NCBI RefSeq assembly: GCF_011250635.1
Contig: NZ_JAANNP010000012.1
Span: 1 to 64,000 of the forward strand
Length of the DNA stretch: 64,000 bases
Source of the DNA: Motilibacter deserti
GTDB taxonomy: Bacteria > Actinomycetota > Actinomycetes > Motilibacterales > Motilibacteraceae
Direction: 5' to 3'
Shown here: positions 35,178 through 44,230 of the stretch, piece by piece
How positions within the stretch are numbered: the first letter of the stretch is position 1
Layout: every line of letters begins with the position of its first letter
Notes under the pieces: generated by a model
What the model was told of the DNA's origin: nothing
The model's input: only the letters and a program-made list of their open reading frames with translations
Database searches by the model: none
Made by a program: the position numbers and the translations under genes

Positions 35178-36449
35178 CTACGGCACCGGGTGCCGCGCGT
35201 CGTAGCGCGCGAACCCGGGCTGCGCGGCCGCGAGCAGCACGACGGCGGTGACGCACGCGGCCCCGCCGATCACCGCGGCGGCCGAGTCGGTCGTCCACGA
35301 GGCGAGCGAGCCGAGGACCATGTCCCCGAGCCGCGGGCCACCGGCGACGACGACGAGGAACACGCCCTGCAGCCGGCCGCGCAGCACGTCCGGCGTCGCG
35401 GCCTGCAGGATCGTCGAGCGGAACACGGCGCTCACCGCGTCGCACGCCCCGGCCACGGCGAGGCAGGCAGCGGCCGGCCAGAGCAGCCAGTGGGCCGAGC
35501 CCTCGCCCGAGCCGGGCGCGGCCATGACGACGAGGCCGAACGCCGCGACCGCGCAGCCCCACCCCGCGACCGAGGCCAGCACAGCGAGGCCCTGCCGGCG
35601 TACGCCGCCGAGCGGCCCGGAGAGCAGGCCGGCCGCCATCGTCCCGACCGCGATCGCGGCCGTGAGCACGCCGACCGTGCCGGGGCCGCCGCCGAGCACG
35701 GCCGCCGCGATCGCGGGGAACAGCACGCGCGGCAGCGCCAGGACCATGGCCGAGAGGTCCACGAGGAACGTCATGCGCAGGTTGGGCCGGCCGCGCAGGA
35801 AGCGCAGCCCGTCCAGCACGGACGACAGCCCGGCGCGGACGACGTCGCCCTCGGGGCGCAGCGGCGGCAGCGCAGCCACGCCGACGAGCGCCACGGCGAG
35901 CAGCGCGACCTCGACGGCGTACGTCGTGGCGTAGCCCGCGGCACCCACGAGCACGCCCGCGAGCAGCGGCCCGACGGTGAGCGCGAAGCCCATCGACAGC
36001 GAGCTCAGCGCGTTCGCGGCGGGCAAGGAGGTGGCCGGCAGCAGCCGGGGGACGATCGAGGCGCGCGCCGCCGAGCTCACCGCGTAGCAGCCCTGCTGCA
36101 CCGCCACCAGGGCGTAGAGCAGCCAGACGCTGCCGACCGAGAGCGCGGCCTGCAGCGCGAAGGCCGCCGCGACGGCGAGCATGCCGAGGCCGGTGACGAG
36201 GACCACGCGGCGGCGGTCGTGGGTGTCGGCGATGGCGCCGCCGTACAGCCCCATCGTGACGAGCGGGACGAGGGCGAAGGCGCCGACGAGGCCGACCGAG
36301 AACGTCGAGCCGGTCTCGTCGTAGACCTGCAGGCCGACGGCGACCGCGGTCAGCTGGGCGCCGGCTCCCGAGAGCGAGTTGCCGACCCAGAGCCGGCGGA
36401 AGGCGGGGCTCTCGCGCAGTGGGGTCAGGTCGAGGAGCAGGCGCGGCAC
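35178..36449 (-). CDS. MFS transporter (EntS-like exporter type)
   Basis: 423 aa with about twelve transmembrane helices. The N-terminus FRRLWVGNSLSGAGAQLTAV and the loop GLYGGAIADTHDRRRVVLVT fit MFS_3/enterobactin-exporter type proteins, which often carry drugs or siderophores outward. It starts at GTG 36449, converges on the kinase gene with a 10-base gap, and lies 37 bases downstream of the stop of the RsbW-like gene in the same direction. Confidence 0.84.
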   Translation of the reverse strand: MPRLLLDLTPLRESPAFRRLWVGNSLSGAGAQLTAVAVGLQVYDETGSTFSVGLVGAFALVPLVTMGLYGGAIADTHDRRRVVLVTGLGMLAVAAAFALQAALSVGSVWLLYALVAVQQGCYAVSSAARASIVPRLLPATSLPAANALSSLSMGFALTVGPLLAGVLVGAAGYATTYAVEVALLAVALVGVAALPPLRPEGDVVRAGLSSVLDGLRFLRGRPNLRMTFLVDLSAMVLALPRVLFPAIAAAVLGGGPGTVGVLTAAIAVGTMAAGLLSGPLGGVRRQGLAVLASVAGWGCAVAAFGLVVMAAPGSGEGSAHWLLWPAAACLAVAGACDAVSAVFRSTILQAATPDVLRGRLQGVFLVVVAGGPRLGDMVLGSLASWTTDSAAAVIGGAACVTAVVLLAAAQPGFARYDARHPVP

Positions 36450-36486
36450 CCGCTCGATCCTGCCGCACGGTCGCCCGGGGCAACGG

Positions 36487-36957
36487 CTACCCCCGGCGGG
36501 CGCTCACCTCGAACCACACGGCCTTGCCGTCGTCCAGCCCGCGCGTCCCCCAGCGCTCGGCCAGGGCGTCGACGAGCCACATGCCGCGCCCGCCCTCGGC
36601 GTCCGGGTGGGTCTCGGAGTCGACGAAGCGCGGCATCGCCCGCTCGGAGTCGTGCACCTCGATGTGGACGGTCTCGGCCGACTTGCTCACCTCGACCGCG
36701 ACGTCGCCGCGCCCGTGCCGGACCGCGTTGCCGGCGACCTCGCTGACGAGCAGCTCGACGTCCTCGACCGATTCCGTCGCCACCTTCCAGCTGCGCAGCA
36801 GGCTGGTCAGGAACGCCCGCGCGGTCGGCACCGACTCGGCGACGCCGGGGAGCTGGAGCCGCGCGACCGGCGTGCCCGGGTCGAGCGCGGGAGCTCCGCC
36901 GGGTGAGCCGTAGATCGGCCCGCCGAGCCTGAGGTCCCCGGGACGCGGGAGAGTCAT
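36487..36957 (-). CDS. RsbW-like ATP-binding protein (HATPase, anti-sigma factor type)
   Basis: 156 aa. A GHKL ATPase domain is visible with the N-box [20 protein letters not shown], then [14 protein letters not shown] and the G-box [17 protein letters not shown]. Stand-alone proteins of this type are serine kinases that hold sigma factors or their antagonists, and they are abundant in actinobacteria. ATG 36957 follows a GTG at 36960 and an AAGGGG. No partner sigma factor or anti-anti-sigma gene is adjacent. It is divergent from hemL across a 201-base gap that should hold both promoters. Confidence 0.85.
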   Translation of the reverse strand: MTLPRPGDLRLGGPIYGSPGGAPALDPGTPVARLQLPGVAESVPTARAFLTSLLRSWKVATESVEDVELLVSEVAGNAVRHGRGDVAVEVSKSAETVHIEVHDSERAMPRFVDSETHPDAEGGRGMWLVDALAERWGTRGLDDGKAVWFEVSARRG

Positions 36958-37158
36958 CACCGTCGGACAGCCCCTTCTCGACAGTCGACGCGGTCGGCCG
37001 GGGCACACCGACCCCACAGGATGGGATGCGTCGGGACGCGCGTCCGGTTGGCTCCGATTGTGCGTCACCGTCCGGGATGCTCGCGAACCAGTTGCGGCCC
37101 CGGCGGGCGTGGCGGACGCCACGCGCGCGGGGCGTCCGGCAGCAGGGAGAATGGCTTC

Positions 37159-38478
37159 GTGCCACTACGCGACGACGCGCCGACCTCGTCCGCTCTCTTC
37201 GACCGGGCGCTGGCCGTGAGCCCGGGCGGGGTCAACTCGCCGGTGCGCGCCTTCCGCGCCGTGGGCGGCGTCCCCCGCTTCTTCGTCAGCGGCAAGGGGG
37301 CCTACCTCACCGACGCCGACGGCCGCGACTACGTCGACCTCGTGTGCTCCTGGGGCCCGCTGCTGCTCGGCCACGCGCACCCGGCCGTCGTCGAGGCGGT
37401 GACCCGGCAGGCGGCGCTCGGCACCTCGTACGGCGCCCCCAACGTCAACGAGCTCGAGCTCGCCGAGGAGATCGTCGCCCGGATCGCGCCGGTCGAGCAG
37501 GTGCGCCTGGTCAGCTCGGGCACCGAGGCGACGATGTCAGCGGTCCGGCTGGCGCGCGCCGCGACCGGCCGCGACAAGGTGATCAAGTTCGCCGGCCACT
37601 ACCACGGCCACTCCGACAGCCTGCTCGTCGACGCCGGCAGCGGGGTGGCGACGCTGGGCATCCCCGGCACCCCGGGCGTGACCGCGGGCGCGGCGGCCGA
37701 CACGATCGTCGTGCCCTACAACGACCTCGATGCCGTACGCGTCGCGTTCGCCGCGGCGGAGGGCGGCGTCGCGTGCGTCATCACCGAGGCCGCCGCGGGC
37801 AACATGGGTGTCGTGCCGCCGCGGCCCGGCTTCACCCAGGGGCTGCGCGACCTGTGCGACGAGCAGGGCGCGCTGCTGGTCAGCGACGAGGTGATGACCG
37901 GGTTCCGCGTCTCGCCCGCCGGGTGGTTCGGCCTGGAGGGCGTCACACCGGACCTCATGACGTTCGGCAAGGTCATGGGCGGCGGCTTCCCGGCCGCTGC
38001 CTTCGGCGGCCGCGCAGACCTCATGGCCCAGCTGGCCCCGTCCGGGCCGGTCTACCAGGCCGGCACGCTGTCGGGGAACCCGGTGGCGACGGCCGCGGGC
38101 CTGGCCACCCTGCGTGCGGCCGACGCCGACGCGTACGCCCACGTCGACCGCACCGCGGCCGAGATCTCCTCGCTCGCGTCCGCGGCGCTGGCCGCCGAGG
38201 GCGTCGCCCACCGGGTGCAGTACGCCGGCAACATGTTCAGCATCTTCTTCACCGCCGACGAGGTCTTCGACTACGACGGGGCGAAGGCCCAGCAGGCCTG
38301 GCGCTACGGCCCGTTCTTCCACGCGATGCTCGACGCGGGGGTCTACCTGCCGCCCTCGGCGTTCGAGGCGTGGTTCCTCTCCGCGGCCCACGACTCCGCC
38401 GCCGTCGCGCGCGTCGCCGAGGCGCTGCCCACCGCCGCCAAGGCCGCCGCCGCGGCGAAGGAGCCCTCCCGTGGCTGA
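37159..38478 (+). CDS. hemL: Glutamate-1-semialdehyde 2,1-aminomutase
   Basis: 439 aa PLP enzyme. Converts the hemA product into aminolevulinate. It shows [20 protein letters not shown], the substrate block [17 protein letters not shown], the PLP region [13 protein letters not shown] and the Schiff-base lysine (about residue 271) in [19 protein letters not shown] 37159 is chosen because CAGGGAGA lies nine bases upstream. The stop lies eight bases past the start of the phosphatase gene, so hemL leads the operon that runs on into cytochrome c assembly. Confidence 0.96.
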   Translation: MPLRDDAPTSSALFDRALAVSPGGVNSPVRAFRAVGGVPRFFVSGKGAYLTDADGRDYVDLVCSWGPLLLGHAHPAVVEAVTRQAALGTSYGAPNVNELELAEEIVARIAPVEQVRLVSSGTEATMSAVRLARAATGRDKVIKFAGHYHGHSDSLLVDAGSGVATLGIPGTPGVTAGAAADTIVVPYNDLDAVRVAFAAAEGGVACVITEAAAGNMGVVPPRPGFTQGLRDLCDEQGALLVSDEVMTGFRVSPAGWFGLEGVTPDLMTFGKVMGGGFPAAAFGGRADLMAQLAPSGPVYQAGTLSGNPVATAAGLATLRAADADAYAHVDRTAAEISSLASAALAAEGVAHRVQYAGNMFSIFFTADEVFDYDGAKAQQAWRYGPFFHAMLDAGVYLPPSAFEAWFLSAAHDSAAVARVAEALPTAAKAAAAAKEPSRG

Positions 38479-39115
38479 GCAGGAGACGACCCGCGTCCAC
38501 CTCGTCCGCCACGGCGAGGTGTTCAACCCGCGCGGCGTGCTCTACGGCCGGCTGCCCGGCTACTCGCTGTCCGACCTCGGCCGGGCGATGGCCGAGCGGG
38601 TCGGCGAGGCGCTCGGCGACCGAGACATCGTCGACGTCGCCGCGTCGCCGCTCGAGCGCGCGCAGGAGACCGCCCGGCCGCTGGCGGACCGGCTCGGCCT
38701 CGGCATCGGCACCGACCCGCGCGTCATCGAGGCCGGCAACCGCTTCGAGGGCAAGACGTTCGGCGTCGGCGACGGCTCGCTCAAGCGGCCCGAGGTCTGG
38801 CCCCTGCTCGTGGACCCCTTCCGGCCCTCGTGGGGGGAGGCGTACGTAGAGATCGCCGCGCGCATGCGGGCCGCGGTGGCGGACGCCCGGGCGCGCGCTC
38901 GCGGGCACGAGGCGGTGCTCGTCTCGCACCAGTTGCCGGTGTGGACCGCGCGCTCGTCCTACGAGGGGCGCAAGCTCTACCACGACCCGCGCCGGCGGCA
39001 GTGCTCGCTGGCGTCGGTGACCACGCTCGTGTGGAAGGGCGACCGGCTCGTCGCGGTCGAATACGCCGAGCCGGCCGCCGACCTCGTCCCGGCGAAGGCG
39101 GGGTTCGGCGCATGA
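38471..39115 (+). CDS. Histidine phosphatase family protein
   Basis: 214 aa, phosphoglycerate-mutase-like fold. The phosphohistidine loop is [20 protein letters not shown]. The conserved arginine is in [15 protein letters not shown], and the second histidine is in [13 protein letters not shown]. Specificity is unknown. It is translationally coupled to hemL (8-base overlap) and to the TlpA-like gene (4-base overlap), a place it commonly holds in actinobacterial heme/cytochrome c clusters. GTG 38471 is the start. Confidence 0.9.
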   Translation: MAEQETTRVHLVRHGEVFNPRGVLYGRLPGYSLSDLGRAMAERVGEALGDRDIVDVAASPLERAQETARPLADRLGLGIGTDPRVIEAGNRFEGKTFGVGDGSLKRPEVWPLLVDPFRPSWGEAYVEIAARMRAAVADARARARGHEAVLVSHQLPVWTARSSYEGRKLYHDPRRRQCSLASVTTLVWKGDRLVAVEYAEPAADLVPAKAGFGA

Positions 39116-39732
39116 GGCTGCTGCCGGCCGGCGCCGCCGTCGCCCTGCTCGTCGCCCTCGCGGGGTGCTCGGGCGGCGAGGACGACGGCGTCGCGATCGG
39201 GGTCGACCGCGTCCAGAGCTGGCAGGACGTGTCCGACCGGCGCGAGCTGCCCCCGCTGGCCGGCAGGACCCGCGACGGCGAGCCCCTGGACCTCGCGAGC
39301 CTGAAGGGCTCGGTCGTCGTGCTCAACGTCTGGGGCTCCTGGTGCGGCCCGTGCAAGGTCGAGGCCCCGGCGTTGGCGAACGTGTCCGCCGACCTCATGC
39401 CGCAGGGCGTGCAGTTCGTCGGGCTCGACCTCGAGGGGTCCTACGGCGGCGGAGCCAAGGCCGCAGAGGCGTTCGAGAAGCAGTACGGCCTGACCTACCC
39501 GAGCATCTACGACACCGACGGCTCGGTCCTGGTCAAGCTGCGCGGGCTCGTCCCGCAGTCGCCGCCCTCGACGCTGGTGATCGACGCCGAGGGGCGCATC
39601 GCCGGCCGGGTCAGCGGCACGCTCGAGGACGAGTCGATCCTGCGCGGGCTGATCGCGGACGCAGGGGGGCCGTCGGACGTCTCGGGCAGCTACGCCCCCC
39701 AGCCCCCCGCCGCCACGGGGGCGCCGAAGTGA
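39112..39732 (+). CDS. TlpA/ResA-like thiol-disulfide lipoprotein
   Basis: 206 aa. A lipoprotein signal (VALLVALAGCSGG; lipobox LAGC) is followed by a thioredoxin-like AhpC/TSA domain with the redox pair in WGSWCGPCKVEAP and the later SPPSTLVIDAEGR, whose cis-proline lies near PST. The family reduces the apocytochrome c CXXCH cysteines outside the membrane before heme attachment (ResA/CcsX role). Electrons should come from CcdA, the next gene, which overlaps by four bases. The tail of the protein is proline/alanine-rich. Confidence 0.92.
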   Translation: MRLLPAGAAVALLVALAGCSGGEDDGVAIGVDRVQSWQDVSDRRELPPLAGRTRDGEPLDLASLKGSVVVLNVWGSWCGPCKVEAPALANVSADLMPQGVQFVGLDLEGSYGGGAKAAEAFEKQYGLTYPSIYDTDGSVLVKLRGLVPQSPPSTLVIDAEGRIAGRVSGTLEDESILRGLIADAGGPSDVSGSYAPQPPAATGAPK

Positions 39733-40499
39733 CCGACGTCGCCGCGGTGCTCGCGGGGCCGGCCAGCACGGTCTCGTCGGGCTCGCTGCTGCTCGCGGTG
39801 CCGATCGCGGCCGCCGCCGGGCTGGTGTCGTTCCTTTCGCCGTGCGTGCTGCCGCTGGTGCCGGGCTACCTGTCCTACGTCACCGGCCTGTCCGGCGAGG
39901 AGCTGGCCGAGCGCCGGCAGGGCCGCGTCGCCGCCGGCACCGTGCTCTTCGTCGCGGGCTTCTCCACGGTGTTCGTCCTGGAGTTCGTGCTCGTGCAGGC
40001 CGCGGCGGGCGCGTTCCTCCTCGAGCACTCCAGCGCCCTGCAGCGGGTCATGGGCGTGTTCACGATCCTGCTCGGCCTCGCCTTCGCCGGCGCCCTGCCG
40101 GGCATGTCGCGCGAGTGGCGGCTGCACAAGCGACCCGCCGTCGGCCTCGCCGGCGCCCCGCTGCTCGGTGGGCTCTTCGCCCTCGGCTGGTCCCCGTGCA
40201 TCGGCCCGACGCTGGGCGCCGTCCTCAGCCTCTCGCTCGCCGACGGCGGCGGCACCGGGCGCGGCCTCGGACTGGCCATCGCCTACTGCGCGGGCCTCGG
40301 CATCCCGTTCCTCGTCGCCGGCCTGGCCTACCGGCGCGCGCTGGGGGCGATGAAGGTCGTCCGCACGCACTCCCAGTGGGTCCTGCGGATCGGCGGCGCG
40401 ATGCTGGTCGCCGTCGGCGTGCTGCTGGTGACGGGCACCTGGGCCGACATCGTGTCCGAGCTCCGTGCGGGCTACTCCGACTTCGTCCCGACGCTGTGA
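39729..40499 (+). CDS. ccdA: Cytochrome c biogenesis protein CcdA
   Basis: 256 aa with six helices. The two transmembrane redox cysteines are in the paired motifs SFLSPCVLPLVPGYLSYV and LGWSPCIGPTLGA. CcdA carries reducing equivalents from cytoplasmic thioredoxin across the membrane to the ResA-like lipoprotein. It starts at GTG 39729, overlapping the lipoprotein gene by four bases, and its stop overlaps resB. Confidence 0.94.
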   Translation: MTDVAAVLAGPASTVSSGSLLLAVPIAAAAGLVSFLSPCVLPLVPGYLSYVTGLSGEELAERRQGRVAAGTVLFVAGFSTVFVLEFVLVQAAAGAFLLEHSSALQRVMGVFTILLGLAFAGALPGMSREWRLHKRPAVGLAGAPLLGGLFALGWSPCIGPTLGAVLSLSLADGGGTGRGLGLAIAYCAGLGIPFLVAGLAYRRALGAMKVVRTHSQWVLRIGGAMLVAVGVLLVTGTWADIVSELRAGYSDFVPTL

Positions 40500-42106
40500 C
40501 CGCCACCCTCGGGGCCGCGACGGACAGCGCCGGCGCCCCCACCCCGCCCTCCTCGGCACCGTCGGGGCCTGTCCTCGGCGTCGGCGGCTGGCTGCGCTGG
40601 GGCTGGCGCACGCTCACCTCGATGCGCACCGCGCTGCTGCTCCTGCTGCTGCTCGCCGTCGTCGCGGTGCCGGGCTCGGTGCTGCCGCAGCGCTCCTCCG
40701 CCCCGGACGAGGTGGCCACCTGGATCGAGGACCACGGCCGGCTCGGGGAGCTGGTCGACCGGCTGGGCGGGTTCAACGTCTACTCCTCGCCGTGGTTCGC
40801 GGCGGTCTACCTGCTGCTGTTCACCTCGCTCATCGGCTGCGTGGTGCCGCGGACGCGGGTGCACTGGAACGCGCTGCGCTCGCAGCCGCCCGCGACCCCG
40901 CGGCGGCTGGAGCGCTTGCCGGTGCACCGCTCCTTCACGGTGGAGCAGCCGCCGGAGCAGGTGCTGCAGTCCGCCCGGGGCGTGCTGCGCGGCTTCCGGG
41001 TGCAGGCGTACGACCGGTCGCTGTCGGCGGAGAAGGGCTACGCGAAGGAGAGCGCCAACCTGCTCTTCCACGTGGCGCTGCTCCTCCTGCTCGTCACCGT
41101 GGCGGTCGGCCAGCTCGTGGGCTACACGGCCAACAAGGTCGTCGTCGAGGGCGGGTCCTTCGTCAACGCCGACGGACAGTACGACTCGATCCGCCACGGC
41201 GCCCGCTTCGACGGCGCGGACCTCGACCCCTTCAAGGTCACGCTCGACCGCCTGGGCGTCCGCTACCAGGAGGACGGGCCGCGCCTCGGCGAGCCGCGCA
41301 GCTTCGACGCGCGCGTCACCTGGAACGACGAGGACGCCACCGGCACGGCGTCGGTCGCGCCGAACCACCCCCTCGAGGTCGACGGCACCAAGGTCTTCCT
41401 CACCGGCAACGGCTACGCCCCGGTGTTCCGCGTCACCGACTCCACCGGCGCGGTCGTCTACGAGGGCCCGCAGCCCTTCCTGCCGCGCGACTCCAACATG
41501 ACCTCGCTCGGCGCGGTCAAGGCGCCGTCGGCGGCCGGGGGAGGGCTGGCGTTCTCCGGCTTCTTCCTGCCGACCGCGGCCGTCGACGACGTGGTCGGGC
41601 CGCACTCGACCTATCCCGACCTGGTCGAGCCGAAGGTCTTCCTCAACGCCTACCGGGGCTCGGAGGACGGGCGCAAGGCCGGCTCGGTCTTCACCCTCGA
41701 CACCGACGGGCTCGAGCGGATCGAGGACGGCGACCAGCCCTGGCTGGCCCAGCTGGGGGTCGGCGAGTCCGCCGAGCTCCCCGACGGGCTGGGCACGATC
41801 GAGCTCGTCGACGTCATCCGCTTCGCCAACTTCCAGGTCTCGGACACCACGGGCAACGGCCCGACGCTCGCGGCCGCGGTCCTCGCCCTCGTCGGGCTGA
41901 TGGGGTCGCTGCTGCTGCGCCGCCGCCGGGTCTGGGTCCGCGCGACGGCGGGTGAGGACGGGCGTACCGTCGTGGAGGTCGCGGGCCTGGGCAAGGGCGA
42001 CGCCGACGGCCTCGTCACCGAGGTCGACCGCATCGCCGACGAACTCCGTACCCCTGCCGCCAGCCCGCCCGACACCGACCGACCGACCGGCCAGGAGCGC
42101 ACGTGA
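40496..42106 (+). CDS. resB: Cytochrome c biogenesis protein ResB/Ccs1
   Basis: 536 aa system II cytochrome c synthase subunit. It has an N-terminal helix (TALLLLLLLAVVAVPGSVLP), a second and third helix around residues 100 and 200, a large extracytoplasmic domain and a last C-terminal helix (LAAAVLALVGLMGSLLLRRR). ResB with the ResC/CcsA-type partner delivers heme across the membrane and joins it to apocytochrome. It is coupled to ccdA and to the following gene by four-base overlaps at both ends. Confidence 0.93.
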   Translation: MTATLGAATDSAGAPTPPSSAPSGPVLGVGGWLRWGWRTLTSMRTALLLLLLLAVVAVPGSVLPQRSSAPDEVATWIEDHGRLGELVDRLGGFNVYSSPWFAAVYLLLFTSLIGCVVPRTRVHWNALRSQPPATPRRLERLPVHRSFTVEQPPEQVLQSARGVLRGFRVQAYDRSLSAEKGYAKESANLLFHVALLLLLVTVAVGQLVGYTANKVVVEGGSFVNADGQYDSIRHGARFDGADLDPFKVTLDRLGVRYQEDGPRLGEPRSFDARVTWNDEDATGTASVAPNHPLEVDGTKVFLTGNGYAPVFRVTDSTGAVVYEGPQPFLPRDSNMTSLGAVKAPSAAGGGLAFSGFFLPTAAVDDVVGPHSTYPDLVEPKVFLNAYRGSEDGRKAGSVFTLDTDGLERIEDGDQPWLAQLGVGESAELPDGLGTIELVDVIRFANFQVSDTTGNGPTLAAAVLALVGLMGSLLLRRRRVWVRATAGEDGRTVVEVAGLGKGDADGLVTEVDRIADELRTPAASPPDTDRPTGQERT

Positions 42107-43080
42107 GCGTCGCCGAACTCAGCCTCGACCTCGTCTACGCCGCGATGGCGGTGTACGCCCTGGCGATGCTCTGCTCGTTCGTCGAGCTGGCGCTCGGGCG
42201 GCCCGTGCCGACGGAGGCTGCGGTCCGGGAGCCGGCCCGGGCCGCCTCCCGGCGCGCGGTCGCCGCAGAAGGCTCGGTCCTGACCGAGGAGCGCCCGCCC
42301 GCGCCGCCGGCCGCCCCCGCGCCCGCGTCCGGCCCGGACGCCGGGCGCTGGGGCCGCATCGCCGTCTCCTTCACGATCGTCGCCGCGCTGCTGCACCTGG
42401 CCGCCGTCGTCTGCCGCGGCATCGCCGCCGGCCGCGCCCCCTGGGGCAACATGTACGAGTTCGCGATCGCGGGCTCGTTCGCCGCCGTCGCGGTCTTCCT
42501 GGTCGCCCTGCGGCGGTGGCCGATCCGGCTCGCCGGCGTGGTCGTCGTGCCGTTCGCCCTGCTCGTGCTCGGCCTCGCGGTGACCGTGCTCTACACCGAG
42601 CCCGAGGAGCTCGTCCCCTCCCTGCAGTCCTACTGGCTGGTCATCCACGTGGCCGCCGCCATCATCTCGACCGGCGCCTTCACCCTCGGCGCCGTCCTCT
42701 CGGCCGCCCATTGGTGGCGCTTGCGCACGGGGGACGAGAAGCGGCTCGCCGGCATCGCGCTGCCGCCGGCGCAGCGGCTGGACACCTGGGCGTACCGCGT
42801 GCACGTCTTCACGTTCCCGGTGTGGACCTTCGCCGTCATGGCCGGCGCGATCTGGGCCGAGAACGCGTGGGGCCGCTACTGGGGCTGGGACCCGAAGGAG
42901 ACCTGGGCGCTCATCACCTGGATCGTCTACGCCGGCTACCTGCACGCGCGCGCGACGACCGGCTGGCGCGGGTGGAAGTCCGACGCGATCGCGCTCGCCG
43001 GCTACGCGGCGCTGCTGTTCAACTTCATCGGCGTGAACGTCTGGCTCGGCGGCATCCACGCGCCGTACTCCGGAGTCTGA
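42103..43080 (+). CDS. ccsB: Heme-handling cytochrome c assembly protein CcsB (ResC/CcsA type)
   Basis: 325 aa multi-pass protein with the tryptophan-rich WWD heme motif in WGRYWGWDPKETWALITW and flanking histidines (HLAAVVCRG, HVHVFTFPV, VIHVAAAI). The second half of the system II heme lyase. A linker rich in proline and alanine (residues about 35-80) separates the first helix from the core. GTG 42103 overlaps the resB stop. The operon ends with a strong terminator 23 bases after its stop. Confidence 0.94.
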   Translation: MSVAELSLDLVYAAMAVYALAMLCSFVELALGRPVPTEAAVREPARAASRRAVAAEGSVLTEERPPAPPAAPAPASGPDAGRWGRIAVSFTIVAALLHLAAVVCRGIAAGRAPWGNMYEFAIAGSFAAVAVFLVALRRWPIRLAGVVVVPFALLVLGLAVTVLYTEPEELVPSLQSYWLVIHVAAAIISTGAFTLGAVLSAAHWWRLRTGDEKRLAGIALPPAQRLDTWAYRVHVFTFPVWTFAVMAGAIWAENAWGRYWGWDPKETWALITWIVYAGYLHARATTGWRGWKSDAIALAGYAALLFNFIGVNVWLGGIHAPYSGV

Positions 43081-43103
43081 CCCTGCACAAAGCTGGTCAC
43101 GAC

Positions 43104-43139
43104 CGCGCCCCGGGCCTCGGCCCGGGGCGCGCGGTTTTT
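43104..43139 (+). terminator. Strong terminator after ccsB
   Basis: A 13-base GC stem with a tiny loop (CGCGCCCCGGGCC-TC-GGCCCGGGGCGCG) is followed by CGGTTTTT. It is a clear intrinsic terminator closing the hemL-ccs operon, before a minus-strand gene that ends at 43148. Confidence 0.92.
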
Positions 43140-43147
43140 CGCCTCTG

Positions 43148-43438
43148 CTACCGCTCCGCGCGCTCCTTGCGGCGCACCGGCCAGGGAAGCTGCCCGTACC
43201 GGAAGTACTGGTAGAGGTCCAGGCCGGCGAACCCGGCCGCCAGGACCAGGCCGAAGGGCAGCGCGCCGACGAACGCGGACCAGAAGCCCTCGCCGTCGTC
43301 CCGGGAGAAGAAGGCCCACCCCAGCGCGACGACGAGCGCCACGTCGACGTGGAGCACGCCCCAGAGCAGCCAGCGCAACGCCCGCTGGTGCCCGTCCGTC
43401 GCCGTGCCCTGCGGGCCCGCTCCCCGCTGGGCCGGCAT
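43148..43438 (-). CDS. Small two-helix membrane protein, unknown function
   Basis: 96 aa, not assigned to a characterised family. Two hydrophobic helices (WLLWGVLHVDVALVVALGWA and VGALPFGLVLAAGFAGLDLY) are followed by a basic tail ending RRKERAER. The ATG shares its A with the TGA of the upstream PLDc_N gene, so the two are coupled. I infer a small integral membrane protein made with its neighbour. Confidence 0.65.
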   Translation of the reverse strand: MPAQRGAGPQGTATDGHQRALRWLLWGVLHVDVALVVALGWAFFSRDDGEGFWSAFVGALPFGLVLAAGFAGLDLYQYFRYGQLPWPVRRKERAER

Positions 43439-43815
43439 CAGGGCCGGGGCCGCTCGTCGCCGTCCTCGTCGCGGCGCAGCTTCTCCTCACGCGCCTTGAG
43501 GTCCTGCTCGAGCTTGTGCAGCCGCAGCCGCTCCAGAAAGTTCGGGTCGTCGTCCGGCGCGACCGGGGCGGAGCCGTACGGGCCGGCCGGGCCGGCGGGG
43601 AAGGCCCCCTGCCCCCAGCCGGTCGCCCGCCCGCGGCGGCGGTCCTTGCCCGCGAAGATCCACACCAGCGACCCGACGAGCGGGATCAGCAGCATGAAGA
43701 GGACCCAGAGCACCTTGGGCATGCCCTTGATCTCCTCCTCCGGGGTCTGGAGGCAGTCGACCAGCGCCCAGACGAGCAGGGCCAGCGGGATCAGGACCGT
43801 GAGAACCCTCAGCAC
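43438..43815 (-). CDS. PLDc_N domain membrane protein
   Basis: 125 aa. The N-terminus has two helices, VLTVLIPLALLVWALVDCLQ and MPKVLWVLFMLLIPLVGSLV, then WIFAGKDRR, the hallmark of the phospholipase D N-terminal membrane anchor domain (PLDc_N). No phospholipase domain follows. The second half is a charged, proline-rich cytoplasmic tail with a short coiled coil (ERLRLHKLEQDLKAREEKLR). GTG 43815 starts it. It is divergent from the DUF4229 gene. Confidence 0.8.
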   Translation of the reverse strand: MLRVLTVLIPLALLVWALVDCLQTPEEEIKGMPKVLWVLFMLLIPLVGSLVWIFAGKDRRRGRATGWGQGAFPAGPAGPYGSAPVAPDDDPNFLERLRLHKLEQDLKAREEKLRRDEDGDERPRP

Positions 43816-43883
43816 ACGCCCAGCGTAGGCCCGCGTGGCCGCGCGCGGGAGATGAGCGCTGCCCGGCGGCGTACGCTCGTCCC

Positions 43884-44129
43884 GTGCAGCGCCATCCCGT
43901 CCTCGCGTTCTTCGCCCTGCGCACCGCGCTGCTCGTCGCGGTCGCGCTCGTCCTGTGGGTGATCGGCGTGAACGGTGCGCTGGCCCTGCTGATCGCGCTG
44001 GTCGTCTCGAGCCTGCTCAGCCTCAAGCTGCTGTCGAAGCAGCGCGACGCCGTGTCCGAGGCGATCGCCGCGCGCGTGGACCGCACCCGCGGGCGCCTCG
44101 ACGCCGCCGCCGCGGCCGAGGACGAGTAG
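43884..44129 (+). CDS. DUF4229-like small membrane protein
   Basis: 81 aa with two helices (FFALRTALLVAVALVLWVIG and ALALLIALVVSSLLSLKLLS) followed by a charged helix RDAVSEAIAARVDRTRGRLD. The pattern is that of DUF4229 proteins in actinobacteria. Function unknown. GTG 43884 start; single gene, divergent from the PLDc_N protein. Confidence 0.75.
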   Translation: MQRHPVLAFFALRTALLVAVALVLWVIGVNGALALLIALVVSSLLSLKLLSKQRDAVSEAIAARVDRTRGRLDAAAAAEDE

Positions 44130-44230
44130 CCTCGCGAACGTCTTCGCGCGGCCCGGAGCGTGACGTCCTCCTGATCGCCGCCCCGTACGGCCTGCAGCCG
44201 GGCCGCTTGACGTAGCCGCGCCCGCGGTCG

